34,753 nt of DNA from Microbacterium testaceum (GCF_001476655.1 NZ_LDRT01000006.1:1-34753), one strand, 5' to 3'; positions 7,464-15,029 are shown, counted from the stretch's first letter. The notes: generated by a model not told the origin, from the letters alone. Program-made: numbers and translations.

Positions 7464-9128
7464 TCAGCGGTCGAGCCAGACCTCGGCGAAGCTCGGGCGA
7501 CCGACCGACTCGGTGTGGAAGCCCTTCACATCGGCGCGCAGGCCGAAGACCTGCGGCTCCTCGAAGATCGGCAGGATGTACGCCTGCTCGGCGAGGTACT
7601 GCTGCGCCGCGGCGGAGGCGGCCGTGCGGCCCTCGACGGTGGGCGTCGACGCGATCGCGGAGAGCAGCGTGTCGAGCTGGGGGTCGCCCACCGAGCCGTC
7701 GGCGGGGTGCAGGTTCAGCAGCGTGTTGCGGTTCTTCGAGAAGTACTGCGACTTCAGGACGTCGAAGTCCGCGCGCCCGACCATCGAGTGGTACACCTGC
7801 ACGATGTTCTCGTCGAGCGAGTTCGCCGTCTGCGTGGCCATGTCGCCGGGGGTCAGCGAGACCGCGATGCCGAGCTTCGCGAGCTGCTCCTGGATGATCG
7901 TGACGACCTCGGCCGAGCGCGGCTGCGGCAGAGCCTCGTTGAAGGCGATCGCGAGACGCTGACCGTCCTTGACCCGGATGCCGTCGGCCCCGGGCACCCA
8001 TCCGGCTTCGTCCAGCAGAGTTGCGGCCTTCTCGGGGTCGTACGCGTAGAAGGAGGAGGTGTCGGTGTACCCGAGGGCGGTCTTCGCGAGAGCGCCGGTG
8101 GCGAGGGGGTAGTTCTTCGTGAAGAGGGTGTCGACGATGTCCTGGCGATCGATGCCCGCGATGATCGCCTGGCGCACGCGGATGTCGGAGAGCAGGGGGT
8201 TGCGGAAGCGGAAGCTCAGCCCGTTGTTCACCCCGTTCGTCGGGGCGGCGACCAGCGCGAGGCCGGGGGCCGCGAACTGCGCCTCATCGGGCGCTTCGAT
8301 CTGGCGCGCGGCATCCGCCTGCCCCGCCACGACCGTCCCGACGCGCACGCTGTCTTCGGCCGCGACGATCAGGTCGATGCCGTCGAGGTAGGGCCGTCCC
8401 TGGTGTTCGCGCGAAGGGGGAGCCCAGTCGTAGTCGTCGCGCGCCTTCAGCGTCACCTTCGTGCCGACCTCCTCGGCGTCGATGACGAACGGGCCCGAGC
8501 CGATCACCGTGGTGGCGTTGCCGGGGCCGAAGGTCTCGGCCGTCTTGGCGAGCGTGGAGTTCGAGACGAGGCCCGAGTTGATCGTCGAGACCGCCTGCGC
8601 GAAGCCGGGGGAGGGGGCGGTGAAGAAGAAGCGGACCGTGGTCGCGTCGACGACCTCGCCGTGGTCGTAGTTGTTGATCGCTTCGGACTGCGTCAGCTTG
8701 CGGCTCGAGTCGCCCTTGCCGAAGAGGTCGAAGTTCGCCACGACGTTCGCTGCGTCCAGCGGGGTGCCGTCGGAGTACGTCACGCCTTGGCGGATCGTGA
8801 AGGTGTACTGCGTGGCATCCTGGTTCACGTCGGGGAGGGCGGTCGCGATCCACGGCTGCAGTTCGAGGGTCTCGGGGTCCTGGTACAGCAGGCGATCGGT
8901 GATGTTGTTGACGATTCCGCCGTTGGGGTAGAAGCCCGCGGCCGGCGGATACAGCGTCGTCCACGTCTGCGGCTCGAGGTAGGTCAGCGTGCCCCCGCTC
9001 ACGGGTTCGGCGTTGACCGGCGCTCCCGATCCGGCCCCTCCGCCCGAGCATCCGGCGAGCAGGGCCGCGGTGGCGACCGCGGCGGTCGCGGCGAGCGCGA
9101 GGCGGCGAAGAGGGCGGGGCAGGGGCAT
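7464..9128 (-). CDS. ABC transporter substrate-binding lipoprotein, family 5
   Basis: This 554-residue secreted lipoprotein has a twin-arginine-free signal peptide with the lipobox LLAGC (lipidated C27), then the family 5 (DppA/OppA) binding fold: SGGTLTYLEPQTW near the start, the YTFTIRQGVTYSDGTPLDA segment and the C-terminal ILPIFEEPQVFGLR. Length is normal. I place it nearest the KPN_01854-type subgroup, which is found with luciferase-like and CMD-domain proteins, as here. It is the first gene of the six-gene operon. The ATG is preceded by GGGAG. It captures the substrate outside the membrane and delivers it to the DppBC-type permeases. The ligand is not known; an organosulfur compound is inferred from neighbours. 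Confidence 0.9.
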   Translation of the reverse strand: MPLPRPLRRLALAATAAVATAALLAGCSGGGAGSGAPVNAEPVSGGTLTYLEPQTWTTLYPPAAGFYPNGGIVNNITDRLLYQDPETLELQPWIATALPDVNQDATQYTFTIRQGVTYSDGTPLDAANVVANFDLFGKGDSSRKLTQSEAINNYDHGEVVDATTVRFFFTAPSPGFAQAVSTINSGLVSNSTLAKTAETFGPGNATTVIGSGPFVIDAEEVGTKVTLKARDDYDWAPPSREHQGRPYLDGIDLIVAAEDSVRVGTVVAGQADAARQIEAPDEAQFAAPGLALVAAPTNGVNNGLSFRFRNPLLSDIRVRQAIIAGIDRQDIVDTLFTKNYPLATGALAKTALGYTDTSSFYAYDPEKAATLLDEAGWVPGADGIRVKDGQRLAIAFNEALPQPRSAEVVTIIQEQLAKLGIAVSLTPGDMATQTANSLDENIVQVYHSMVGRADFDVLKSQYFSKNRNTLLNLHPADGSVGDPQLDTLLSAIASTPTVEGRTAASAAAQQYLAEQAYILPIFEEPQVFGLRADVKGFHTESVGRPSFAEVWLDR

Positions 9129-9280
9129 GTCGACTCCCGGTGTGCTGTGGGCGAGGTGTGAGCCAGTCCAGCGCAGGCCGGGAACCGGCGCACGTCGAGC
9201 GCGTCACGCGGCGACACACCCCGTCACATTCGGTGTCACATGCGGGTGCTCGCGTGCGATGGGCGCACGCGGGTGGGCGG
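9129..9280. other. Promoter-containing gap upstream of the transporter operon
   Basis: Apart from the operator at 9202-9227, this gap shows a weak -10-like TGGACT (minus strand, 9165-9170). It also holds a 14-bp direct repeat, one copy at 9240-9253 and the other at 9285-9298 inside the last codons of the neighbouring phosphotransferase gene. The repeat suggests a small local duplication of that gene's tail. No gene was found here. Confidence 0.5.
9202..9227 (-). promoter_or_regulatory. Candidate shared operator upstream of the transporter operon
   Basis: Read on the minus strand this is GTGACGG-N3-GTGTC-N4-CGTGACG: three half-sites (GTGAC, GTGTC, GTGAC) exactly 10 bp apart. The same layout occurs at 11370-11395 in the sfnG divergon, with 20 of 26 positions identical. 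It ends 74 bp before the binding-protein ATG, a suitable place for an activator. A further GTGAC half-site lies just upstream (9235-9239). The bound regulator is unknown. Confidence 0.6.
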
Positions 9281-10126
9281 TCAGATGCGGGTGCTCGCCC
9301 GCGAGGCCGCGCGGGCGACCTCGGCCTCGGGACGGCCGTGCACCAGCGAGAAGCAGACCACCTGCAGCGGGTGCGTGGCCGCGATGATCCGCGCACGGCG
9401 GACGACCTCGGGCGGTCGCACGCGCTCGATCACGTCCCACCCGTGCCACGCGGCGAGCGCCGCGACGTCGACGGCGGGATCGCCGGCGCTCGCGAGGTCC
9501 CAATCGATGACCCCCGACACGACGCCTCCGCTCCACAGGAGGTTCGACCCGGCGAGGTCGCCGTGCACGAGTCCCTCGGCGACCGGCTCGAGCGCGGCCA
9601 GGTCGTCAGCCGCCCGACGGGCTCTGTCCCGGACGTCGGGCGCGAGAAGCGGAACCGCCTGCTCGACCATGATCGGATGCCACGCCTCACCGCCCATGAA
9701 CGCGTGCGCGGGAGCCAGGTGCGCTTCTTGCGCGCGGACCGGCACCGCGGCCAGGGCGTCGAGGACTCCGCGCAGCACCTCGGCCTCGCCGTATCCGCTC
9801 GGGTGCGGGATGCCGTCGAGTCGGCGCTGCGCGATCGCGACCATGACGCCGTCGCGCACCGGATCGGCGAGGGCGCGGGGCACCGCGAACGGCAGATCGG
9901 GCAGAGCGTCGACGAGCGCCTGGGCACGGAGGGATTCGGCGGCCGCGCTCGGCGTGCGACCGACCCGCACCGCGGCGCCCCCGGCGAGCACGACGAGATT
10001 CGCCGAACCATGCGTGACCCATTCCCACCGCGCGGGTTCGACGGGCTCGCCGGCGGCGCGGAGGGCCGCGGCGACGAGGGCTTCGGTCCGACTTCGATCC
10101 GGGGCAACGTACCGCGTCTCGACCAT
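9281..10126 (-). CDS. Aminoglycoside-phosphotransferase-fold kinase (APH family)
   Basis: This 281-residue protein has the APH/choline-kinase fold. The catalytic loop is HGDLAGSNLLW (about residues 195-205, with the catalytic Asp in HGD), and the metal-binding segment IDWDLASAGDP follows. The N-lobe contains a short VVLAGGAAVRVGR strand where the nucleotide-binding Lys is expected, but an Arg is seen there. Members phosphorylate small molecules: antibiotics, choline, sugars or macrolides. Neighbours give no clear substrate and the gene has its own promoter (TAGGCT six bases before the ATG), so it need not belong to the organosulfur system. Resistance function should not be assumed. Confidence 0.8.
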   Translation of the reverse strand: MVETRYVAPDRSRTEALVAAALRAAGEPVEPARWEWVTHGSANLVVLAGGAAVRVGRTPSAAAESLRAQALVDALPDLPFAVPRALADPVRDGVMVAIAQRRLDGIPHPSGYGEAEVLRGVLDALAAVPVRAQEAHLAPAHAFMGGEAWHPIMVEQAVPLLAPDVRDRARRAADDLAALEPVAEGLVHGDLAGSNLLWSGGVVSGVIDWDLASAGDPAVDVAALAAWHGWDVIERVRPPEVVRRARIIAATHPLQVVCFSLVHGRPEAEVARAASRASTRI

Positions 10127-10132
10127 GAGTCG

Positions 10133-10138
10133 AGCCTA
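10133..10138 (-). promoter_or_regulatory. -10 box for leaderless APH-family gene
   Basis: TAGGCT on the minus strand ends six bases before the ATG at 10126, placing the transcription start at the start codon. The same box and spacing recur before cca. Confidence 0.55.
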
Positions 10139-10170
10139 CGGGCCGGGGTCACGGCATCCGGGGTCGTCCC

Positions 10171-11304
10171 TCAGCGCGCGGCGACGTCGATCGGGTCGCC
10201 CGTACGGGCGAGATCGGCCTCGAGCTCGCGCACGATCGGGATGACGGTCTCGCCGAATCGCTCGAGCTCCTCCTGGAAGTGGAGGAAGCCGAGCAGGAAC
10301 AGGTCGACGCCGCGCTTCTTGTACGCGATGATCCGTTCGGCGATCTGCTCGGCGTCGCCGAAGAGCTGCGTGCGGAAGCCGTCGTTGTACTGGACCAGGT
10401 CGTCGAAGCTCGAGTCCGCCCACATGCCCTTCCTGTCGGCGGTGGAGTTTCCGGCCTCCTGAACGCTCTTGCGGAAGCCCTCGACCGCCGTGTCGTCGGC
10501 GTGCGCGATGATCTCGCGCAGCTGCGCCTCGGCCTCGGCGCGGGAGTCGCGCTGGATGACGAAACCGTTGAGGCCGAAACGCGTGCGACGCCCGTGTTCG
10601 GCCGCGATCCGCGTGACGTCGTCGTACTGCTCGGTGAAGCCGTCGAAGTCCTTGCCGTTCGAGAAGTACCAGTCCGAGAATGCGCCGCCGTTGAACCGTG
10701 CGGCCGTGGAGTTGCCGCCCTGGAAGATCTCGGGGTGCGCGCGCCCGGGCACCTCGTAGGGGAACGGCCGCAGCGTGAAGTCGGTGATGTCGTAGTACTT
10801 GCCGTGGAACGAGAAGGTCTCCTGCGTCCACAGGCCGCGCAGCACCTGGATGAACTCGGCGGCGCGCTCGTAGCGCTCGTCGTGCTCGAGCCACTCCAGA
10901 CCGAGGTCGGTGTACTCGTCCTTGAACCATCCGCTGACGACGTTGACGGCAGCGCGACCGTGCGAGAACTGATCGGCGGTGTTGATGAACTTCGCCAAGA
11001 CCGCCGGATGCCAGATCCCCGGGTGGATCGCCGAGATCACCTTGAGCTTCTCGGTGTTCAGCAGCAGCGCCAGGCTGATCGAGGTGGACTCGTGCTGCTG
11101 TGCGGCACCGTAGCTCGAGGCGTAGCGCACCTGGCTCAGCGCGTACTCGAAACCGACGCGCTCGGCCGTCTGCGCGAGCTTCACGTTGTAGTCGTAGCCC
11201 CAGTCGGTGCGCTGCTCGATCGAGCTGATGACCAGGCCACCGCTGACGTTGGGCACCCAGTAGGCGAACTTCAGCGGCTCGTGGGTGGGGGTGAGATCGG
11301 TCAC
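10171..11304 (-). CDS. sfnG: FMNH2-dependent dimethylsulfone monooxygenase SfnG
   Basis: This 377-residue luciferase-family enzyme matches SfnG closely: KFAYWVPNVSGGL at the N-terminus, IEQRTDWGYDYN, the QHESTS segment and AAVNVVSGWFKDEY in the flavin/phosphate region. SfnG oxidises dimethylsulfone with FMNH2 and O2 to methanesulfinate and formaldehyde, letting cells use it as sulfur source; it depends on a separate flavin reductase. The GTG start at 11302-11304 is chosen because GAGGAGG lies just before it. The upstream in-frame ATG at 11403 would add a Cys-rich, unrelated leader running through the promoter. It is divergent from an SsuD-like monooxygenase and shares its control region, so the pair probably act in sequence on sulfone/sulfinate/sulfonate intermediates. 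Confidence 0.9.
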   Translation of the reverse strand: MTDLTPTHEPLKFAYWVPNVSGGLVISSIEQRTDWGYDYNVKLAQTAERVGFEYALSQVRYASSYGAAQQHESTSISLALLLNTEKLKVISAIHPGIWHPAVLAKFINTADQFSHGRAAVNVVSGWFKDEYTDLGLEWLEHDERYERAAEFIQVLRGLWTQETFSFHGKYYDITDFTLRPFPYEVPGRAHPEIFQGGNSTAARFNGGAFSDWYFSNGKDFDGFTEQYDDVTRIAAEHGRRTRFGLNGFVIQRDSRAEAEAQLREIIAHADDTAVEGFRKSVQEAGNSTADRKGMWADSSFDDLVQYNDGFRTQLFGDAEQIAERIIAYKKRGVDLFLLGFLHFQEELERFGETVIPIVRELEADLARTGDPIDVAAR

Positions 11305-11369
11305 GGGATCCTCCTCGCGGATCGGAACCCGGCTACCGTCGCACCACCCTCGACATCGGTCAACGGTGT

Positions 11370-11395
11370 GTGACGGCCCGTGTCCTCCCGTGACG
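11370..11395. promoter_or_regulatory. Candidate shared operator in the sfnG divergon
   Basis: Read on the plus strand this is GTGACGG-N3-GTGTC-N4-CGTGACG, the same 10-bp-phased triple half-site as at 9202-9227. It lies 22 bp upstream of the -10-like CAGGAT of the plus-strand gene and 66 bp before the sfnG start. It is embedded in a wider inverted repeat, GTGTGTG (11366-11372) with CACACAC (11397-11403). The location fits control of both genes by one activator. Confidence 0.62.
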
Positions 11396-11416
11396 ACACA
11401 CACGGTCGGCCCGGGT

Positions 11417-11422
11417 CAGGAT
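11417..11422 (+). promoter_or_regulatory. -10-like box deciding a leaderless start
   Basis: CAGGAT ends seven bases before the ATG at 11430. This favours that ATG over the one at 11421, which overlaps the box, and gives a leaderless mRNA as for the LysR and histidine kinase genes. Confidence 0.45.
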
Positions 11423-11429
11423 GGATGCC

Positions 11430-12491
11430 ATGACCTCCCCCCAGCGCGTGCGCTTCGGCTACTGGACCCCGATCTTCGGCGGGTGGCTCCGCAACGTCGA
11501 CGACGAGCAGACGCCGGTGTCGTTCGCCCACATCGCCGAGATCGCCCGGATGGCCGAAGAGGGCGGCTTCGACCTGACGCTCATTCCCGAGCTGAATCTG
11601 AACGACATCAAGGGCGTCGAGGCACCTTCGTTGGACGCATGGGCGGTGACGGCGGGTCTCGCCGCGGTGACCTCGTCGCTCGAGTTGATGACCGCCGTGC
11701 GCCCGGGCTTCCACAACCCCTTCCACACCGCGAAGCAGGCCGCGACGATCGACGAGATCAGCGGCGGGCGCTTCACCCTGAACGTCGTCTCGGCGTGGTG
11801 GGCCGAGGAGGCCAAGCAGTACGACGGCCTGTTCAGCGCGCACGACGACCGCTACGCCCGCACGATCGAGTGGGTGGAGGTGCTGCGCGGCCTCTGGTCC
11901 GAGACGCCGTTCGCGTACGCGGGGGAGTACTACCGCACCGAGGGCACGTACACCGAGCCGAAGCCGCAGGTCGTGCCGCGGCTGTACGCGGGCGGCGAGA
12001 GCGAGGCCGGTCGTACGGCGATCACGCGCTTCGCCGACGCGTACCTGACCCACGGCGGCACGCTCGAGGAGCTGTCGGCGAAGGTGGCGGACATGCGTCG
12101 ACGGCGCGCAGAGGCGGGTGCCACACCCTTCGAGGCGTTCGGCATGGCGGCGTACGCGATCGTCCGCGACACCGAAGACGAGGCGCAGGCCGAGATCGAC
12201 CGCATCACCGACGTGCGCGGGGGAGCGGCGTACGGGTCGTATCAGGAGTTCGTCAGCAAGTCGAAGCTCGACACCGCGGTCGACCTCAAGGAGTACTCGG
12301 TATCGAACCGCGGCCTCCGCCCGAATCTCGTCGGCACGCCCGACCAGGTGGCCGAGCGCATCGTGGCGTTCGCGAACGTCGGTGTCTCGACACTGCTGCT
12401 GCAGTTCTCGCCGCACCTGCCCGAGTTGCAGCGTTTCGCCGCCGAGGTGATCCCGCGCGTCCGTCGCCTCGAGGCGCTGCGCGACGCCTGA
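11430..12491 (+). CDS. SsuD-like luciferase-family monooxygenase
   Basis: This 353-residue protein is a luciferase-family TIM barrel: RFGYWTPIFGGWLRN at the start, AVRPGFHNPFHTAKQAATID (the SsuD-type RPG segment), and GGRFTLNVVSAWWAEE for flavin binding. It is closer to alkanesulfonate (SsuD) and methanesulfonate-type monooxygenases than to long-chain alkane enzymes. Such enzymes use FMNH2 and O2 to release sulfite from sulfonates. It is divergent from sfnG with a shared operator, so it is a good candidate for the next step after dimethylsulfone oxidation. I cannot tell SsuD from MsuD-like specificity. The start at 11430 is chosen from the leaderless promoter spacing; 11421 is the alternative. 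Confidence 0.85.
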   Translation: MTSPQRVRFGYWTPIFGGWLRNVDDEQTPVSFAHIAEIARMAEEGGFDLTLIPELNLNDIKGVEAPSLDAWAVTAGLAAVTSSLELMTAVRPGFHNPFHTAKQAATIDEISGGRFTLNVVSAWWAEEAKQYDGLFSAHDDRYARTIEWVEVLRGLWSETPFAYAGEYYRTEGTYTEPKPQVVPRLYAGGESEAGRTAITRFADAYLTHGGTLEELSAKVADMRRRRAEAGATPFEAFGMAAYAIVRDTEDEAQAEIDRITDVRGGAAYGSYQEFVSKSKLDTAVDLKEYSVSNRGLRPNLVGTPDQVAERIVAFANVGVSTLLLQFSPHLPELQRFAAEVIPRVRRLEALRDA

Positions 12492-12511
12492 TATCGCGGC
12501 GGTGTCCGGGT

Positions 12512-12573
12512 GTTGAGTGTCCAGAACACGCCGCAACCGCCCTCCGCGACGCGGCGTGTCTTGGACACTCGAC
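12512..12573. repeat. Long palindromic intergenic repeat, copy B
   Basis: Arms 12512-12534 and 12551-12573 are inverted copies with three mismatches and a 16-bp spacer. The right arm is identical over 22 bases to the complement of the left arm of copy A at 1475-1496. The mismatches lie in the left arm, so that arm has drifted. Like copy A, it lies between convergent genes (the SsuD-like gene and metY). Confidence 0.85.
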
Positions 12574-12620
12574 GTGACCGGCGATCGCGACCAGCGTGCC
12601 GACAACCGGGCGAGCGCCCG

Positions 12621-13934
12621 TTACGCCACCGCGCGCAGCGCCTGGTCGAGGTCGGCAATGAGGTCTTCGGCATCCTCGAGCCCGATCGACAGGCGGATGA
12701 GGCCGTCGCCGATGCCGAGACGGTCTCGCGTCTCTTGCGTGAAGCCGAGGTGGGTCGTCGTGGCGGGATGCAGGGCCATCGACCGGGTGTCACCGATGTT
12801 CGTCATGCGGCTGAAGAGGCGCAGCGCGTCGAAGAAGCGCTCGGCGCCGTCCCGGCCGCCGCGCACGGTGAAAGAGAACACCGAGCCCGAGAGCCCTTCG
12901 TAATCGCGCACGGCGAGAGCGTGCTGCGGGTGCGACGGGAGTCCCGCGTAGTCGACGCTCTCGACGGCCGGCTGCTGCTCGAGCCACTCGGCGATCGTGC
13001 GTGCGCTGGCGAGATGCTGGCGCATGCGCACCGACAGCGTCTCCATGCCCTGCTGCAAGAGGAAACCGTTGAGCGGTGACAGCGCGGGCCCCGTGTCGTT
13101 CGCGATCCCGAACCGCAGCGAGAACTCGAAGGCGCGCGGACCGAACGCCTCGACGTATGACGCGTGCGCAGCGATCGGCGTCTCGGTGATCGCCGGATAC
13201 GAGCGATCGGATGCCACCCAGTCGAACGTTCCGCCGTCGACCACCGCCCCGGCGAGGTTCGCCCCGTGTCCCGAGAGGAACTTCGTGGCCGAGTGCACCA
13301 CGATGTCGGCACCGTGCTCGATCGGGCGGATCAGGAACGGCGTCGCGATGGTGTTGTCGACGATCAGGGGGATGCCGTGGCGCTTCGCGACGCGGGCGAC
13401 GGCGGCGATGTCGACGATGTCGTTCTTGGGGTTGGGGAGCGTCTCGGTGAAGATCGCCTTCGTCTCGGGGCGGATGAGGGCGTCCCACTCCGCCTCGTCG
13501 TCGGGGTTCCAGACGTAGTCGACGGTGACGCCCATGCGCGCGAACGTGCGATCGAAGAGCACACGCGTGCCGCTGTAGATGCTCGCGGTCGAGACGATGT
13601 GTTCGCCGCTGCCCGCCAGTGCCAGAAGGGCGATCGTGATCGCCGCCTGCCCCGATCCGACGACGATCGCTCCGCTGCCGCCCTCGAGAGAGGCCAGGCG
13701 TCGCTCGGCCACCTGGTTCGTGGGGTTGAGGTTGCGGGAGTAGAGGTGCCCGAGATCGGCACCGGCGAATCGATCCGTCGCCTCCTGGAAGGACGCGAAG
13801 CGATACGCCGCCGACAGGTGAACCGGGGTGATGCGGGAACCGTGCGTGAGGTCTTCGACCTCGCCGGCGTGCACCTGGCGCGTCTGGAAGCCGAATCCGT
13901 CCCACTCGACGTGGGGCGGCGATGCCTCAGCCAC
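12621..13934 (-). CDS. metY: O-acetylhomoserine sulfhydrylase (Cys/Met-metabolism PLP enzyme)
   Basis: This 437-residue enzyme belongs to the cystathionine gamma-synthase family. HLYSRNLNPTNQVAERRLA carries the conserved Tyr/Arg for cofactor phosphate binding, GSGQAAI precedes the PLP-stacking region, and SATKFLSGHG holds the PLP lysine (K218). The length and the TRQVHAG opening fit O-acetylhomoserine sulfhydrylase, which joins sulfide (or methanethiol) to O-acetylhomoserine to make homocysteine (or methionine). The GTG start at 13932-13934 is inferred: it overlaps the end of the ATP-grasp gene by 8 bp and is preceded by AGGAAG, whereas the open frame further upstream simply shadows that gene. 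Its placement beside sulfone/sulfonate genes suggests capture of released sulfur. Confidence 0.87.
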   Translation of the reverse strand: MAEASPPHVEWDGFGFQTRQVHAGEVEDLTHGSRITPVHLSAAYRFASFQEATDRFAGADLGHLYSRNLNPTNQVAERRLASLEGGSGAIVVGSGQAAITIALLALAGSGEHIVSTASIYSGTRVLFDRTFARMGVTVDYVWNPDDEAEWDALIRPETKAIFTETLPNPKNDIVDIAAVARVAKRHGIPLIVDNTIATPFLIRPIEHGADIVVHSATKFLSGHGANLAGAVVDGGTFDWVASDRSYPAITETPIAAHASYVEAFGPRAFEFSLRFGIANDTGPALSPLNGFLLQQGMETLSVRMRQHLASARTIAEWLEQQPAVESVDYAGLPSHPQHALAVRDYEGLSGSVFSFTVRGGRDGAERFFDALRLFSRMTNIGDTRSMALHPATTTHLGFTQETRDRLGIGDGLIRLSIGLEDAEDLIADLDQALRAVA

Positions 13935-14868
13935 GAGCCCCGACCACTTCCTGCGGCAGAAGGGAGCCGAGCCACCGCGCGATCTCGCGCGGTCCCGAGC
14001 GGGGAGCCGTCGCCTCGACGTCGGGGTTGTAGTTCGTGTTCGTGTTGACGTCGTAGGTGACCGTGCGTCCGTCGCGCGTCTCGATGAACTCGATTCCGGC
14101 GATGCCGATGCCCTCGGCGGCGAGGAACGCGAGGTACCGGTCGACGAGCTCGGGATCCACATCGTCGCGGCGACGGAACATCGGCTCGGGCTCGACGCCG
14201 TCGGCTCCGGGAACGGCGCACGCCTCGGCCGGGCACAGCTCGAAGCTGCCTGCGCTCGTGTCGACGCGCACCGCGTAGACGAGGGAGCCGGCGACGAACT
14301 CCGCGCGCGTGATGAACGGCGCCTTGGCGACGAGCAGCTCTTGCAGCAGCGTGATCCCGTCGGGCGACGGCTCGAAGTCGGGGCCCTCGACCCACGCCGC
14401 GAACTCCTCGATCGAGTCCCACCGGCGCACGCCGAGGCCCTTGCCACCCTGGTTGTGCTTGCTGATGAAGGGCGCTCCGAACTCCGCGGCCCGCTCGACG
14501 ATCCCGTCGGTGCCGAGGACGGCGACCGTGCGCGCGACCTCGATGCCCGCGTGCTGCAGAGCCACGTGCTGCGCGACCTTGCTCACCTCGAGCTCGAGAA
14601 CATCAGCGCCATTGATCACGGTGCGCCCCCAGGCCGCGAGCCACCGCAGAACGGCCCGACCGTAGTCCTTGCTGTGCGCGCGATCGCGCGTGTGGGCCGA
14701 GGCGCTCAGCCGCGACCAGAACACACCCTCGGGCGGCTCGGACGAGAGGTCGATCGCCCCCTCGGTCAGCAGCCACTCCTCGAGCGGCACCCCCTCTGCG
14801 TCGAAGGCCGCCCGGAACGGCGGCAACCACGAGGGGTTGTCATGGATCACGTACACGCTGCCCGACAT
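13927..14868 (-). CDS. ATP-grasp ligase, RimK-like
   Basis: This 313-residue protein has an N-terminal pre-ATP-grasp domain (about 1-100), an ATP-grasp core (FISKHNQGGKGLGVRRW near 134-150, with ATP-contacting Lys and a Gly-rich loop) and the C-terminal metal/ATP segment GIEFIETRDGRTVTYDVNTN with catalytic Glu and Asn. ATP-grasp ligases join a carboxylate, via acyl phosphate, to an amine or thiol. The RimK group adds amino acids to proteins or small carriers. No carrier protein is seen nearby. It has its own leaderless promoter and is translationally coupled to metY by an 8-bp overlap, so its product or substrate probably contains homocysteine, methionine or a related amino acid. That is inference; the reaction is unknown. 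Confidence 0.8.
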   Translation of the reverse strand: MSGSVYVIHDNPSWLPPFRAAFDAEGVPLEEWLLTEGAIDLSSEPPEGVFWSRLSASAHTRDRAHSKDYGRAVLRWLAAWGRTVINGADVLELEVSKVAQHVALQHAGIEVARTVAVLGTDGIVERAAEFGAPFISKHNQGGKGLGVRRWDSIEEFAAWVEGPDFEPSPDGITLLQELLVAKAPFITRAEFVAGSLVYAVRVDTSAGSFELCPAEACAVPGADGVEPEPMFRRRDDVDPELVDRYLAFLAAEGIGIAGIEFIETRDGRTVTYDVNTNTNYNPDVEATAPRSGPREIARWLGSLLPQEVVGARG

Positions 14869-14874
14869 GTCGCC

Positions 14875-14880
14875 AGGCTA
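14875..14880 (-). promoter_or_regulatory. -10 box for the leaderless ATP-grasp/metY transcript
   Basis: TAGCCT on the minus strand ends six bases before the ATG at 14868, and no ribosome site is present, so the transcript should begin at or next to the start codon. Confidence 0.55.
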
Positions 14881-14911
14881 ACGCGAGCCCCCGACATCGT
14901 GGCGGTGGCGT

Positions 14912-14926
14912 GTCACCGTTCGTCAC
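14912..14926 (-). promoter_or_regulatory. GTGAC-N5-GTGAC half-site pair upstream of ATP-grasp/metY
   Basis: On the minus strand GTGAC-GAACG-GTGAC gives two half-sites with the same 10-bp period seen at 9202-9227 and 11370-11395. It lies 31 bp upstream of the -10 box, a typical activator position. An overlapping inverted repeat (GGCGGTG 14901-14907, CACCGCC 14924-14930) is also present. Confidence 0.5.
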
Positions 14927-15008
14927 CGCCGACCGCGCACGTCCGAACCCCTTCGCCCGCGGCGGGTCGGCGGCCGGCGGACGGTTCGGCTCCGCAACCC
15001 ATGACGAA

Positions 15009-15029
15009 CGTCACCCCCACATCGTGACG
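15009..15029. promoter_or_regulatory. Inverted repeat upstream of the ABC/two-component operon
   Basis: CGTCAC (15009-15014) and GTGACG (15024-15029) are perfect inverted arms with a 9-bp spacer, 31 bp upstream of the -10-like CAGCAT. It may be the binding site of the NarL-type response regulator encoded at the end of the operon, as DesK/DesR-type systems often control an adjacent ABC exporter. This is inference. Confidence 0.4.

Noticed and set aside
9240..9298. 14-bp direct repeat as an insertion-site duplication
   Set aside because: There is no transposase, terminal inverted repeat or cargo between the copies, which are only 45 bp apart; a small local duplication is simpler.
9281..10126. 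Aminoglycoside resistance gene
   Set aside because: The fold is that of APH kinases, but the family is broad and no residue set or context points to antibiotics.
10171..11403. Longer N-terminus for SfnG from the ATG at 11403
   Set aside because: The extension is Cys/Gly-rich and absent from SfnG proteins, runs through the shared operator, and the GTG at 11304 has a strong ribosome site.
12621..14447. 608-residue version of the sulfhydrylase
   Set aside because: The extra 171 residues are Arg/Ser-rich antiframe of the ATP-grasp gene; the family begins at about the GTG at 13934.
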